Assembly (NCBI RefSeq): GCF_030272615.1
Contig: NC_081406.1
Coordinates: 190,967,891-191,031,890, forward strand
Reading direction: 5' to 3'
Length of the DNA stretch: 64,000 bases
Origin: Cryptomeria japonica
Lineage: Eukaryota > Streptophyta > Pinopsida > Cupressales > Cupressaceae
Below the pieces are notes generated by a model. The model did no database searches and was not told the origin of the DNA. It saw nothing but the letters and a program-made list of their open reading frames with translations. This document shows positions 1 to 12,150 of this stretch, one piece after another. Each line of letters starts with the position of its first letter. Within the stretch, counting starts at the first letter, position 1. The translations under genes were made by a program, and so were the position numbers.

Positions 1-2465
1 GAATTTGAAATCAAGCCTTAATCATATGATGCATTAAAAGAGAATAAGCAATAAAAATTTCTATGAAGCTAGAAAATAGTCTAACCAAACTAATAATAGA
101 GAGTACAAATAGATTCTTTGTAACTTTTTAATCAAATTCAAAACAAAAATTTTTAAGATTTGACTTTCTATAAAAAATTTAGTCTAATAAAAAATATAAA
201 TGAAAATACACCTTTAGAATAAAAATTATAAATGTATTATAAAATTTAGAAATGTCACTTAATCTGTAATGAAGAGAGTACAATTTTTTTTTTTCGCCTA
301 TAAGTAATCAGAATATACCATGACAATTTCAGACATGTTGTTCAATTCTTAGATACCTAATTCAATTATTGAATGCCATGAAACTTAATATTAGAAATCA
401 TTTCTACTCCTTAATTAATTCACTTCTTTTTGTTGGAAATGGATGGAGAGGTTTTAGATTTATTGCATCCAACTTTCTTATTTAATGCACCAAATCTAAT
501 CTAGATTTTATTATATGTCACGTTCAGATATATTAAGGAAGTCACTGTTTCCCTTTTTAAATGATACCGATTGTGTAAGACAATGCTATCCACATAGTTT
601 ATGCCTGTATCTACGCCATATATGTTTTTCTTTTTACATTATTTTCTCTACCAGAAATATTACGTCCATATTACTTCAGCCAGTTGTTGCATGCTTAGAA
701 TTCACTGTATTTACGTACATATTTTTCTTAAAATTGCCCGGCTTTATAAGACATGCAAGTGATGCCACAAATGACGACCATTTATCATCATCTTATTTAA
801 ACTCGGAGAATGAAATGCAGTGTGAAAGGAAAGAGTGTAAACGCCGCATTTATGTATATATACAAATTGTTGTCAGCAAAAGACACGGACTGTTTTTTCA
901 TGAAAATCTCTACTTGACGGGAACACATATACATTGTTTGGAGAGAAGATTTGGTAGCCCTGAATCCACGTATAGGCTATGGAAGACACCTTTCAGACTG
1001 TAACTTATCTGTCACAAGGGACCCAACAATATTTTGCATCATTTCAGTTGAATTTAAAACTTCAGATGATTGATAAGTGGGAGAAAAAAAACTCTAAGTT
1101 AGTGGGACAATTTTTTGGGTTTGGTTATGGTGCTTATAGAATGCATCGACTCCATAATAATATATAAATATGTTATGGGGCCGGTGCATTTTATCGGTCT
1201 CATAGATGGTACCCAATTTCTAACTTTTATCCTACCTACACCCACAACCCCTTCCCACCTTTTCCACCCATTCAAATCTGCAGCCCTAAAAAGTAGGGGA
1301 TGCTTTTTTCCAACAAAAGAATTCCAATAGTAAACTTATTTTGACTTCATGGGACCTCTCACTCATTAGAAATACATCCTTTAGTCCCCCTTATGATACC
1401 CCAACCTAAACCTATCACTGAAGTTATGACGAAGAATTTGACAGTTTGCCTTTCTACCATATGAAATTTTCATGGTACTTTGGATTTTCACTTCTTTTAA
1501 TTGACATTTATAGTTATAATAAAAATTGAATAGAAAGATGGTATATATTTGTATAAAGATATTATAATAATAAATTGTATATCAATATGATGTATTATAA
1601 TTATCTAAGGAAATTTATAGAGAGTAATTTTTTTAGTTATATGAATTACTTAGTGACATACAAATTATTTTAATAAATATGATGAACAAATTAAATGACT
1701 CATCATATTAGGAAGTAAGGTTATGAGTATTAGTAAGTTTAGATGAATAAATATGTTGTTCATGAAGAAAAAATCGAACGTTGACATAGTGAAGGAAAGA
1801 TAAGAATTATTTATGCCTACATTTAGTATGTGAGGTATAGTAGAGGAATAAAGATTAGAGGATCACTACGGTGTTTCTCATGATGATGGTTGCACAATAA
1901 GCTATTCAATTAAAGAAACATCAAAACTAGTACCTAATAATCATTCTCATACTAATAATAAATTTTAGAAATCAAACTTAGATAGAAATTGATCCAATAT
2001 GCATTTTAAGGTTTTCGAGGGAGTTATTTTTTTATTGTCAAATTAGATTGCTTCAATAGTGCTAGCTTTGTGTAAAGAAACAAATAAGGATAAATAGAAA
2101 TGTTTATTATCTTTGCTATTTGCACACGGGTCAAGCATAAGTCCAGTATAAAGATACAACAAAATCTAAAGTGTGTAATTAATTTTCAAATAACTTAGAG
2201 TCAATAATAACTTTAAGGAATCCTCTTTGAAGAAAGATATAAAATTTTAATAATTATTTCATTTTTCTAAAGATTTTTTTTTTGACAAACATTTATTTTT
2301 ATTAAAAAATAAAAATTATTGATGAGTTTGTTTATAGCAACTAAACATCATCTTTGATATAACTTTTTCTTTTACTCCAAATATCTAATTATTAAATTAT
2401 AGCTCAATATAAAACATTATCTTCCTAACTCTACCTAGGTCGACTAACTTATAGTTATGGTCTAA
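1..2465. other. AT-rich intergenic DNA, no gene recognised
   Basis: I see no coding pattern, RNA gene or clear transposon end here. An open frame of 162 codons at 515-1003 on the plus strand has no recognisable motif, is rich in Phe/Ile/Leu/His as expected of translated AT-rich spacer, and is not called. Confidence 0.5.
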
Positions 2466-2847
2466 GTCACAAGGTTCGAATTCGAATTCGAATTCGACAG
2501 CCATGAAATTCGGATGAAATTCGACAAGGGAAAAATTTGAAAAAAAATTCGGATAAAATTCACCTTCTATAATTTTGTTTATTTTTAATTATTTGTATAC
2601 TTCAAATAAATTATCAGGATAGCCACCCTTGTTGGAGAAAATCCGAGGGCGACCCAGTAGTTGCAAACACCCATGATCCAATAGATACAAAGCATATACA
2701 AAGAATACTCACGACCAGCTGAGTTGTGTTTAGAGGTGGATAGTAGTGCTTTATAGAGGAAATTCGATTAAATTCGATTTTTTTTATAGAAGTTTGAAAT
2801 TCGATTAAATTCGAACCTCATCCATGAAAATCGCTGTATCCTGTGAC
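2466..2847. repeat. AATTCG-rich segment with short inverted ends
   Basis: The segment opens with GTCACAAGG and closes with CCTGTGAC, an imperfect inverted pair. The motif AAATTCG or AATTCG recurs near both ends (2478-2570 and 2758-2815). Similar sequence lies just outside each end (ATAGTTATGGTCTAA on the left, ATAGGTTATGGTCCAA on the right), which could be a diverged target duplication of a small non-autonomous DNA element. The ends are short, so the call is tentative. Confidence 0.25.
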
Positions 2848-5800
2848 ATAGGTTATGGTCCAATAACTATAAATAGGTTCAATAATTTATAGTTATGGTC
2901 CAATATTTTTTATTCTTATTTTAAATAAATGATTAAATATAAAAAAAAATAAAGAGTAAGTCTAAAATAGCATGGGAATAAATGCAAGGCTTACAACATG
3001 TGACGTCATCTAAAATCGTGGAATGAGATAAAACAGTCAAATCAGTTGCCTACACGGAGGTGGGGAAAAATACGAGGCGTGTTGGTTTCATCGTGTTCTA
3101 TTTGCAATCGTTTATGTGGAATCTCCATATTTGAAAGTTACATCATGCTTGAAAGTGTATGGGAATGAAATAAATCATTAAAAAGTCTAGGGGTATAATT
3201 TTTAAGGTTTTAATCTAAAATTGTTTATTTGATATTTTCATTCTTAAATTTGGTTCTCTTTGACTTCATTTCCTTTCATTTTAGTTTATGTATTAGATTC
3301 TTTCTTTATATTTTATTTTAAGTATGGATTTGACTTTAAATTTTGCCTCTCTAATCTTTTTGATTAAATATCTTTTCAACTTTTGTTTTTTGAAAATATA
3401 AATTTGATATTATATTTCTTGTTTGGATGAAATGACTAAAGAAAATACCCTTAACACTATGTAGAGATGGATATAAGCTCCTTAAACACTTTTGTTTCCA
3501 AGTCTTATGGCCAACTATGTAGCCAATATTCGAGTATATTATCTAAATATCTTAAACTGCAAACCATTAAAGGATTATTTTAAAAAATAATATTTTTTCT
3601 AGTTTCTATCTCTCAAAAAATTCTAAAATTTGTTAGAGCATTTCAACATAGATGAATATTGGTAATGTTCACGATTATTCAAAAGATGACATGAAATCAC
3701 AATGTGTGCACATAGTCTCTATTAGACTTTACATTTTCGTTCATATTGAAAGGGTTTCTTGTATCTTGCCATTATTTTTGTGAATTTGTTCCATCTAATC
3801 ACATCCACCTAACCACAATAAAATTATATACAGTATATAACATTTAATTTTTTAAGTATGTTTCTTACACTTTGTTAAAAAATACTTCAATCTACATAAT
3901 CTTTTGGTTAATGCTTTGGTTGAATAGAATGTTGATAGTAGAGCCTACCATCAAGACAATTGACTTCGTGATATTTAATAAACTCCATAATTCTCATCTA
4001 CCCAAATTTGAAGTAAATATACCATTTTTATCAAGCCTAAGAGTGGTTCCATGTCTCTCACCCTCACTTTGTGAGATGGTGGCACATGACCTCCACCTCG
4101 GTCCCTTATCCCACCTTCCATATACAAATAAAGTTGCATGATTACTATATGCTCTCACATGTGTGAGACCTATGGAAGAAGAGTGTACTTATATAAATTT
4201 CTCATATATTTATCTACTAGGGTTTTCTCTCACATGTGTGGGGTATGGTGATGGGGTGTACCCAACATAACTTACATACATGATGTGAAGAAGTAGATAT
4301 TGGAGAGTGAAAGTTCAAACTTCCTTATGTGACATGCTATGTCATGTCACTGCTTCCTAAGGAGCTTAGATAGGTCAATATTTTCCCATAGATGAAGAAT
4401 TTTAGCCCAAAAGGTACCTAGATCTCATAGGTACTTTCCCTAGGGGTCTAATTTAACCCAAAAATAAAAAATAAAAAAATTGTTAATTTTTTTAAACCTC
4501 TTATAAGTGCAAATCTATATTTATCAAAATACTTAAATTATCAATTCATTCAATGGTATAAAGTGTAATGCATATGATCTGAAATCTAAATGGAAACAAA
4601 GTGGAATTAAAGTCATGATGTAGCTTATTGTAGTTCTTATTTGAATGATTATAATCTCTATATGATCATTTTTATATTAAAATATTGAAAATCTAAATGA
4701 TTTTTCTATGAGGTGATGGTACGTATGAATGAGCTAAAAATAGTGCAAGTGTGTTTAAGATAAGAAAAATGTCAAGAACATTGATGAAGAAAAACTAGCA
4801 ACTTGGTTAAGTCAATCAATTGCAAAGGTATGATAAGCACAAGTTTGTACAATAAAGAACTTAATCTTTATGTGAGATTGCATAAGATTTCTAGACTAAT
4901 ATCTAATGAATTTTATATAGATATGACAATTTGGCTGTGTGAATCTATTTAGGAAGGTGAATAAGGTAGAGATTTCAAAATTACAAATAAGCCAAATCTA
5001 AATATTGCTTAATGGTAATATATAGCTTTAATGAGTCCATGGATATTAGGATGACATTATGAGAGTCTCAAAACTATCTAGTTATGAACTAGTATAATGA
5101 TTTCTTTCTTATGCATGAATGTAAAATTTAATCTATGAAAAACATGCAATTTAGCTATACCATTTCTTTTGAGTTTTAAAGGATAATGTTTAAGAATTGA
5201 GATAAGTAAACATTATTTAGACAAGAAGAAACATTTCAAGAAATATATTCTGATTTGGTTTGATTTAAGGGTACTAACATGGACTAATGTTTAGTGTTGT
5301 TTCTATGAGTGCGACAAGTAGTTGACACATCAGGTGGAAGATAATTTTGTTGGAGATAGGTAGCCTATCTTTGTGAAACCAAATGGTAGTAATGACATAC
5401 AAACACTCACTTAGGATTTGTCATTGAAAATGAAACTTTTGATGAAATTGTGTGCTTCAATTATCATAAATGTTTGCAAAAATGAAATTTAGATTGCATT
5501 TAGTTAATGAAAATAGTAACCATGTATGGTATGAATCTTGTGAACTTTGTTTTAGTATGATGTTGAACTTTAATTGATACATCAAGACAACACATGCTTT
5601 TAGGTCGAATAGATATAATGAATCTCAATTTATTAATATTATTTAACAATTTATTTAATCAATGAATTATATTTGAGAAGTTAATTATAATTCAAAATAT
5701 TTATTTAATTAGTTAATTGCATGCTTTTGGAAAGAAATTAACTATTTTTTTTAATGCATGCTTGTTATTGAACTAGGGTGGTGTCTTTATATCTATATAA

Positions 5801-7281
5801 AATTCAATCAATGACAAGTAGTCATTGTAGTCCATGGCTAGCTCATAACAATGTAGATTAAAAATTATTTGGATAACCATTATTGATCTTAAGCTTACTC
5901 ACTTTTCTTGTTGTATTCTTACTAGGATCTTCTCTTTGGATCTCATTTGATCAATCAAGGGGTTATCAATGTTCATTATCCCTTCTGTAGATATCATGAA
6001 ACTTTGAAGCAATTTTTTTCTAGTTTTGTATGCGAGCTTATTATGCTCTAAATTAGATCCACAACATTTTTGTTCCTTTTAGAACAAATCCATTTTCTTG
6101 GCCTATGATTAATTTGGGTATTTGTCTAGAATTTTATAAAATTCGGCATGCTTTTAAAGTGAATAATATATTTTGTATTTTAAAAAAATACTAACTCGTG
6201 TATTTGTAGATTCCAAAGAGATTATTTTCTCATGGATCAAATCAATGGATTGACCTACTATTCTCATTTAAATATAGATGCAATATATAATTTTCTTCTA
6301 AAGTTATTCATCTATAGACACTTCTTAATAGTTAGGGTAATGCATCTTGTATGTTCCTACCAACCTCTCCCTCCCACAATGGTCAATCCCCTCCTTGAGG
6401 ATGTTGGTATAATCATATTCATACTATTCACAGTAGTCACGGTTCTCTTATACCTTAATGTAGAGTTGTAGATTGTGTTCATGGTTGGACTCAAAAGATC
6501 CACACGTCTTCTTCTATTTCACAATCTGTGATAAGGGTGCTTTTGATTGGTTAGATAATGAAATTTTTCCTTGCTTGGATTTGTCCATTTCTCTCATTTA
6601 GATTGAAATCAAGCCACCAAATGGAAACCAAGATAGTCAACAAAGAACCCTTCTAAAACAAGAGACAATTATTAATAGTGAAGACCTTCTTGATGGTTGG
6701 GAAAGTCTAATGATTGTAACCTATTTCCACCTCCTCCCATATTTGTAGTTTACTATCATTGGTTTAACTACTTATTCTTACTTTTCTTGTTTTCATGGTC
6801 TTGTTTAAGGTATCAACTTACCTAAACTTTAGGGTGTGATTTCATTCCACTCAATCTCTCCCATTAGAAAAAAATGATACATTCATTTATATAATCATTA
6901 TAAATCACAAAAAATAGACAATATAACTTCATTCTTAAATTCTTATGAATTTTTCATTCTGATGATGAATCACAGAGTGTGATTTGAAACTTTGATGGAA
7001 AAAAATACACACAATCGAATCTAGAAAAATTCATAAAAATATAACATAGATTATGGAAATCTCATAGCTTTAATCATACTTAAAATTTAAAAATTAGTTA
7101 ATATTCATGTTTTCTTAAAACTTCGCCTGTCATGTCCATTAAACTCGGTCACTCAGAAGGAACGACATGCATAGTGTGAAAACATGCAAAGGTGCGGCTG
7201 CAATTCATATACATACAAAATATCAAATTAATGAAACGTACGGAGCAACGAAGCTTATTGTATGCTGATTCAAATGTATTA
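2848..7281. other. AT-rich intergenic DNA, no gene recognised
   Basis: No open frame here carries a family motif. Frames of 79-89 codons (3872-4141 and 6232-6471) look like chance. The stretch 4700-5600 reads like decayed retroelement sequence, but I cannot name a domain in it. Confidence 0.4.
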
Positions 7282-7640
7282 AAGTTGATAGTTACACAAA
7301 TTTCTGTGGACACAGTGAATGACCACGGAGAGAGGAGATTTCAAGAGCTAATAATAACGTGATGGATTCAAAACAGTTGTAGTTGATAGTTACACATATT
7401 TCTGTGGACACAGTGTAAGACTACGGAGAGAGGAGATTTCAAGAGCTAATAATAACGTGATGGATTCAAAACAGTTGTAGTTGATATTTACACATATTTC
7501 TGTGGACACAGTCTGTGTAGAGATCAGGGTATTCAGAAGATATGATAGTGGTATTGATATTTCTGTGGACACAGTTTATATACAGAGAGGATTCTAAACA
7601 TATGCTTATTATCCATACTTCTGTGGACACAGTTTTTATA
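7282..7640. repeat. 98-bp tandem repeat with five CTGTG-GA-CACAG hairpins
   Basis: The 12-mer CTGTGGACACAG (5-bp inverted arms around GA) occurs at 7304, 7402, 7500, 7563 and 7621. The first three lie exactly 98 bp apart inside an almost perfect tandem unit: the TTGATAGTTACACA and GGAGAGAGGAGATTTCAAGAG blocks recur together. The last two keep only the hairpin core and a following AGAGAGGATTC-like block, at shorter spacing (63 and 58 bp). No coding frame explains this. It may be a minisatellite or a decayed subterminal repeat of a transposon. Confidence 0.8.
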
Positions 7641-8232
7641 GAGAGGGATTCCAAAAAGATATGATATTGGATTTGATGGTTATGCATTTTTTTTTTGGAT
7701 TATTTATATATATATATATATATTAACAGAAGTCATCAGCAATCTAATCTTATTGTTATGATATATATAAACCAGAGATCAGTGCAAATGGCCATACACA
7801 TTTTGGTGTGTCAGATTATCTCTACATCAGACAATAAATTGTTTCCTGACTTCTCAAAAGCATCGCATCAAATTCTGTTATCGAGATTGAATGATGTCAC
7901 TCACATTGTTAATAGTTGTGTAGTTATTATGTAAAAAAAATGAAATTTATATTGATAGTGAGGAGTATATAGTATGTTAGAATTAATTTAAAGTTTATAT
8001 CTGTTTTTTTAAATATAAAGATACTTAAAAATTTTGAAATTTATTAATGTTGATAAATGATAATATATAAGTATATAGTATTTGTTATAAAACAAAAGAA
8101 TTATTGAAATGATATTATTTAATATTTTTTTATATAAATTTGTTTAAGCATATAAAAGTATTGTATTTGATATACATTTTATAAATAATACATATATAAA
8201 TATATTTAATTAAGAGATTTTATTTTATTTGC

Positions 8233-8285
<53 letters not shown>

Positions 8286-9060
8286 AATACAATCACTCAT
8301 GTATGTATGTATGTATTTATTTTAAATTTAAGATCAAAGAAATATGAGAGTCCTTGATGTCATTGTAAAATTCATCTTGAATTTATTAGAAAGATTATAT
8401 ATTTATATGGAGTAAGATTATAGAACTTGTTTTTTTTATATTGATCTCAATCATATGACTACTAGAAAGAGAAATGGGTGGATATAACTTAGCTTTTACT
8501 CAATTTTAAAAAGTTACATCGCATAAGATATTATCATATTGTTTTTTGAAGTCATGAATATAATTTTAGCTTTGATATTGGAGTAATGAAAGTAAGAAAC
8601 AATTATAATATTTGTTAAAAATAATGTAGAAAATGGTGTATCAAGCCTAGGAACGGGCAAGCATATGTTTAATAACATAACATATGTTTATAATCATTGA
8701 GGATAAATACTAGTGTTCAAATTTATTGTGATGAAAGATATGGCTCCAATAACATAACAACCAAACTTTAATGATAGTAGATTTCCACAATCCTTGGAAT
8801 ATATTGTTGTTGCAGTTTCTGGATTAGATTGTTTGTATATTTTTAATCATCAATGTTTCGGATCACACTCTGTGATCCATCATCAAGATGATAGAGAGCA
8901 TAAGGAGATAAAAATAGGTTGGTTGCAAACCTGAGCCAAATAGAAAGAAAGGGGAATGGTGGAGGTAGAAGGTGCATGAAATACAAGGCTAAGACTAGAG
9001 GAGACAGTTGACCTACAAGAAGAACTATTATAGAATAAACCAAATAAAAGAAAGAAAGAA
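7641..9060. other. Intergenic DNA with AT microsatellite
   Basis: No gene is seen. A pure (AT)n run occupies about 8236-8283, followed by a few TATG units near 8301-8315. The rest is AT-rich spacer. Confidence 0.5.
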
Positions 9061-9354
9061 AAAAAGAAATAATATAAACACACACACATAGACACACACA
9101 CACACACATATACACGCATAAGAACACTCAAAACACATAAATATATATAAATTAGAACTCAATAAAAATAATAAAATAAATAAATAAAACTAAGAGAAAG
9201 TAAAATGAGAGAAAGATAAAAAGAAAGAACATAAATAAACACAAGAAAATTACACAAGACATGAATGAAATACACAACTTAGAAAAAAGATAAAAAAAGA
9301 AAGAGCCTAAATAGAAAAACAAAGAAACAATTAAATAATATATAATATATACAT

Positions 9355-9390
<36 letters not shown>

Positions 9391-9590
9391 GTATATGTAT
9401 ATACATATACATACATACACATACATACATACACATATACATATATATACATATGTATGTATATATATGACATATATATACATATATATGTATATACACA
9501 CACACACACACATATGTATGTATGTATGCATGTATGTATACATACATAGATACATACATACATGCATACATACATATAAAAGCACGAAGT
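9061..9590. repeat. Composite CA / CATA microsatellites
   Basis: (CA)n runs lie at about 9078-9110 and 9356-9387. They lead into a 200-bp mosaic of ATAC/ATGT and TATATG units to 9575. Cys/Tyr/Val-rich frames on both strands here are translations of the repeat and are not genes. Confidence 0.9.
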
Positions 9591-9779
9591 GGATACCCAA
9601 TAACAAGAGAAGACAATCAATATTATAAACACACCTAAACCAACAAAAAATACAAAAAAAGGAGGAAAGCGCAAAACTAAATGAGACTAAGAATCAATAA
9701 CAAATTGTAGCCATTGTTGGAGCTAGATGTGGAGCTTACACCTCACAAATTTAGCATGGTCTCCCTCTTTCAACCCCCT

Positions 9780-10090
9780 AAAAGAGTGTCAACATAATGT
9801 TTGTTAGGGTGATCTTACCTTAAATTGTCCTTTGAGGCCATTGCGAATGCTCTAGGTCATTGCCTAAGGGTCGACTCTACTTCTTCAAACTTCATGCACA
9901 CCTCATTCACACATATCCTAGTGGATGTTAATCTCTTGAAGGCTCTACCTGGTGAGGATATATTATATGTGACTTACTGGCCTTGGTGTCAATCTTGTAG
10001 ATTATGAGGTCATCCCCTTCTATTATAGACATTGTTTTGCCACTAAGAATTTAGCTTCAAATTCTACTTGTGTTATCCTCAAGTTGTCCT
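9780..10090 (+). pseudogene. Frameshifted retroelement gag-like (DUF4283) / zinc-knuckle relic
   Basis: The frame at about 9825-10000 contains SFEAIANALGHCLRVD followed by HTSFTHILVDV and KALPGE. This matches the pattern of the DUF4283 domain in plant LINE-type and gag-like proteins (IGNALG..L.VD...THARILV.VD..K.LP). After a frameshift near 9990 the reading resumes as DYEVIPFYYRHCF, which corresponds to the following zinc-knuckle segment (DYE.IPFRC.RC), with its cysteines partly lost. A second frameshift lies upstream, where VILP is separated from the ORF. Pattern recognition is from memory of the family. The gene is dead: it has no intact frame, no start codon in context and no downstream reverse transcriptase. 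Confidence 0.6.
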
Positions 10091-10559
10091 CATTTACTTG
10101 GTGGCAAACTACCCTTTCTTACTATCTTACTATATTTCCAGAGAATTTGATCACTGATGTAGGAGAGTAAAATCCACACTTGATTCTAACAAATGTCCAT
10201 TTTGGGCTCAGGTATACTCTTATGGTTCCATTAGTTGAGTTCCACTCAACTCACAAAATGATTGCTCAACTACTTATTGTCATTATTCCTATTCTACCTT
10301 GAATTTTGACATAGCTACTTACTTCTAATATAATTTTTTGTTGTTCAACATCTCATCACTGATCTTCTAGGTGTGTAGAGACCATGGATGAGCCCTCTAA
10401 AGGGGCATCCCCTCCACCCCTTCTTCTAGGATTGGGGGCTTACACAATAATATTTTATAGAAGTTATTCAAAGGCAGAAAAAATTTCTTCATAAGGATAT
10501 CTCCTAATCATAAACCTATACATAATCTCATTTTGAACAATGAATTAACATTTTAAACA
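10091..10559. other. Spacer, no gene recognised
   Basis: This stretch continues the decayed retroelement and ends in a short G/C-rich block (10380-10445, with ...GGATTGGGGGCTTACAC). No domain could be read in it. Confidence 0.4.
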
Positions 10560-10930
10560 GGAGTTAGAAAATAAAGATTCTTTTGCCCTTTAATCCCATA
10601 CATATTGATTCACCACTTGCAAATTATGACGTGTTTATGAGCCACAACAAGGCCAGGCTTCACCCACATCATAAGTGAAATATTTAAATCTTATTTCAAT
10701 ATGATGTGGGCATTTGTTCCCAAGTTCTACACATGAAAAGGAAGAGAAAGCGTATCCAATGTAACAAATAACTCTCTTGCAAATTAACTCAAGTTTGATG
10801 GTTGGATAAAGGGGAGAATATTTATAGGGAGAACAATGAGTATTGGTAGTAGTCAACGTTGACTCGATAGTTTTCCTCTAAACAAATATTTTTACTCTTA
10901 TCATTTTTAACCATACAAATATTTAATAGT
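10560..10930 (-). pseudogene. Ghost CYP73 unit: 3' flank fused to promoter, coding region deleted
   Basis: The left half (about 10600-10770) resembles the DNA downstream of the five C4H genes: GCCAGGCTTCACCCACATCAT, then AGTCAAACATC-like sequence, then GAAAGCGTATCCAATG, which is also found 3' of copy 2 near 22170. The right half (about 10785-10885) resembles the DNA upstream of copy 1: GGTTGGATA, TATTTATAGGGAG (TATA box on the minus strand), GGTAGTAGTCAACGTTGACT, and GATAGTTTTCCTC. The 1.9-kb gene that should lie between them is missing. I infer an older array member removed by deletion, leaving both flanks and a TATA box at about 10818-10825. No C4H exon fragment is visible. Confidence 0.65.
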
Positions 10931-11099
10931 TTAACTATTAATTAGTGGAATATTAGGCTATACTTTAAAATATTAGGCTAGACCTCGAAGATGTGATTCT
11001 ATATTGTTTATTACACATGACGTATGCATTGTCATTTTCATTTTGCTTTCCAACATTTGAAAAAAGTCCAATCCACTTGTCATTAAAGACACATATTCT

Positions 11100-11640
11100 A
11101 TTTTATTGGTAAGCCTTTTTCATTGTCCTCAATGTGAAAAGAATTTGTTTGCTACTTGAACCCCTTGAGATTATCATTGGATGTTAATAATATTGTCCAT
11201 GTGCTTATGATATCCAGTTTAATATGAATGGATATTAATGGATAATTCATGTTGTGATTTGACTTATAATAGGTTTATTATGATCTATTCTTTTTTATTA
11301 TAAAAATATTCAATGGTGTTATAGAAAGATGTATAATACATATGATTAGAAGAGGATCTTAGGAAATCATGGTCAAGTCTTATAACTGAAGTGAATGTTT
11401 CTAAATAATCTACTTAATGTGTTTGTTTGAATCTCTTAGAAACTAGTTTTTCCTTGTGCCATTTCAAAAAAGCAGCATCAACAAAATATTTTATCTTATA
11501 AATCTATTTTGACACCAGTCATCTATTCATATTTTTGAAAGCTCCATTATTTCTCATGTGCTATTTTAATCAATTGCTTCCCTCTCTTCATTTATATCAT
11601 CAAAACAATGGTTCATGGATATTCGCTCCAAGATTGTTCT
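11100..11640 (-). mobile_element. Decayed Ty1/copia reverse-transcriptase fragment
   Basis: Read on the minus strand, about 11365-11540 gives HKEKLVSKRF, a stop, then VDYLETFTSVIRL. This is the copia RT motif pattern HKARLVAKGF...GIDYEETFSPVVR. Immediately upstream the frame gives KIKYFVDAAF, matching the preceding K.K...DG block. Stops and frameshifts interrupt it, and I could not define LTRs. The fragment sits between the ghost unit and copy 1. Confidence 0.6.
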
Positions 11641-12150
11641 TGAAATCGGAGCAGTCACCATAGTGATTCACACAGGCACACTATCTTATTAATGAAAATA
11701 AAAGAAATATATGCAACACAAACTGTTAGAACAACTAAACAGTTAAGGCAGAAACCGCAGAGGTGGTTAGAAAACTAAACTACCAAACCTAAACTAACAG
11801 AACAATCAAACAAACTAAAGATCCCGAAGGATTAGTTAGCAGTTCTATTTTAATAATAATATGTTGAACGAAAATATGAGTTAGATATTTGGTTAAAAGA
11901 TTGTTCCATTCACCCACATCTCAAGCCAGTCAAACATGTAAATCTTGTTTCACAATTATGTTCGCTACTAAACAATCTTCTTCATTTGCTAAGCAAAATA
12001 CATAAGTTAGGCAATTGTTTCCAAGATCCAAAGGCAGAAGTGACCTATAAATGATCTGTGTGTAGAAGTAGAGGAAATGATACAACAGGGTCTGTAACAG
12101 ACGATCACAATGGACTAATAATTTGCGAAGGATAAGAAAGAGAATGAGAT
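11641..12150 (-). other. 3' flank of C4H copy 1
   Basis: From about 11910 (CACCCACATCTCAAGCCAGTCAAACATGTAAATC) this matches the 3' flanks of the other copies, including the TATGTTCGCTACTAAACAATC block. It probably includes the 3' UTR. 11641-11900 is spacer with no recognised feature. Confidence 0.5.

Noticed and set aside
515-1003. 162-codon plus-strand open frame
   Set aside because: No motif, composition like translated AT-rich spacer, no promoter context, and no matching neighbouring exons.
7282-7640. CRISPR-like array
   Set aside because: The repeats are short hairpins inside longer tandem units with related spacers, in a plant nuclear context.
9152-9674. Cys/Tyr/Val-rich frames, like a cysteine-rich peptide
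   Set aside because: They are direct translations of CA/TATG microsatellites, and equivalent frames exist on both strands.
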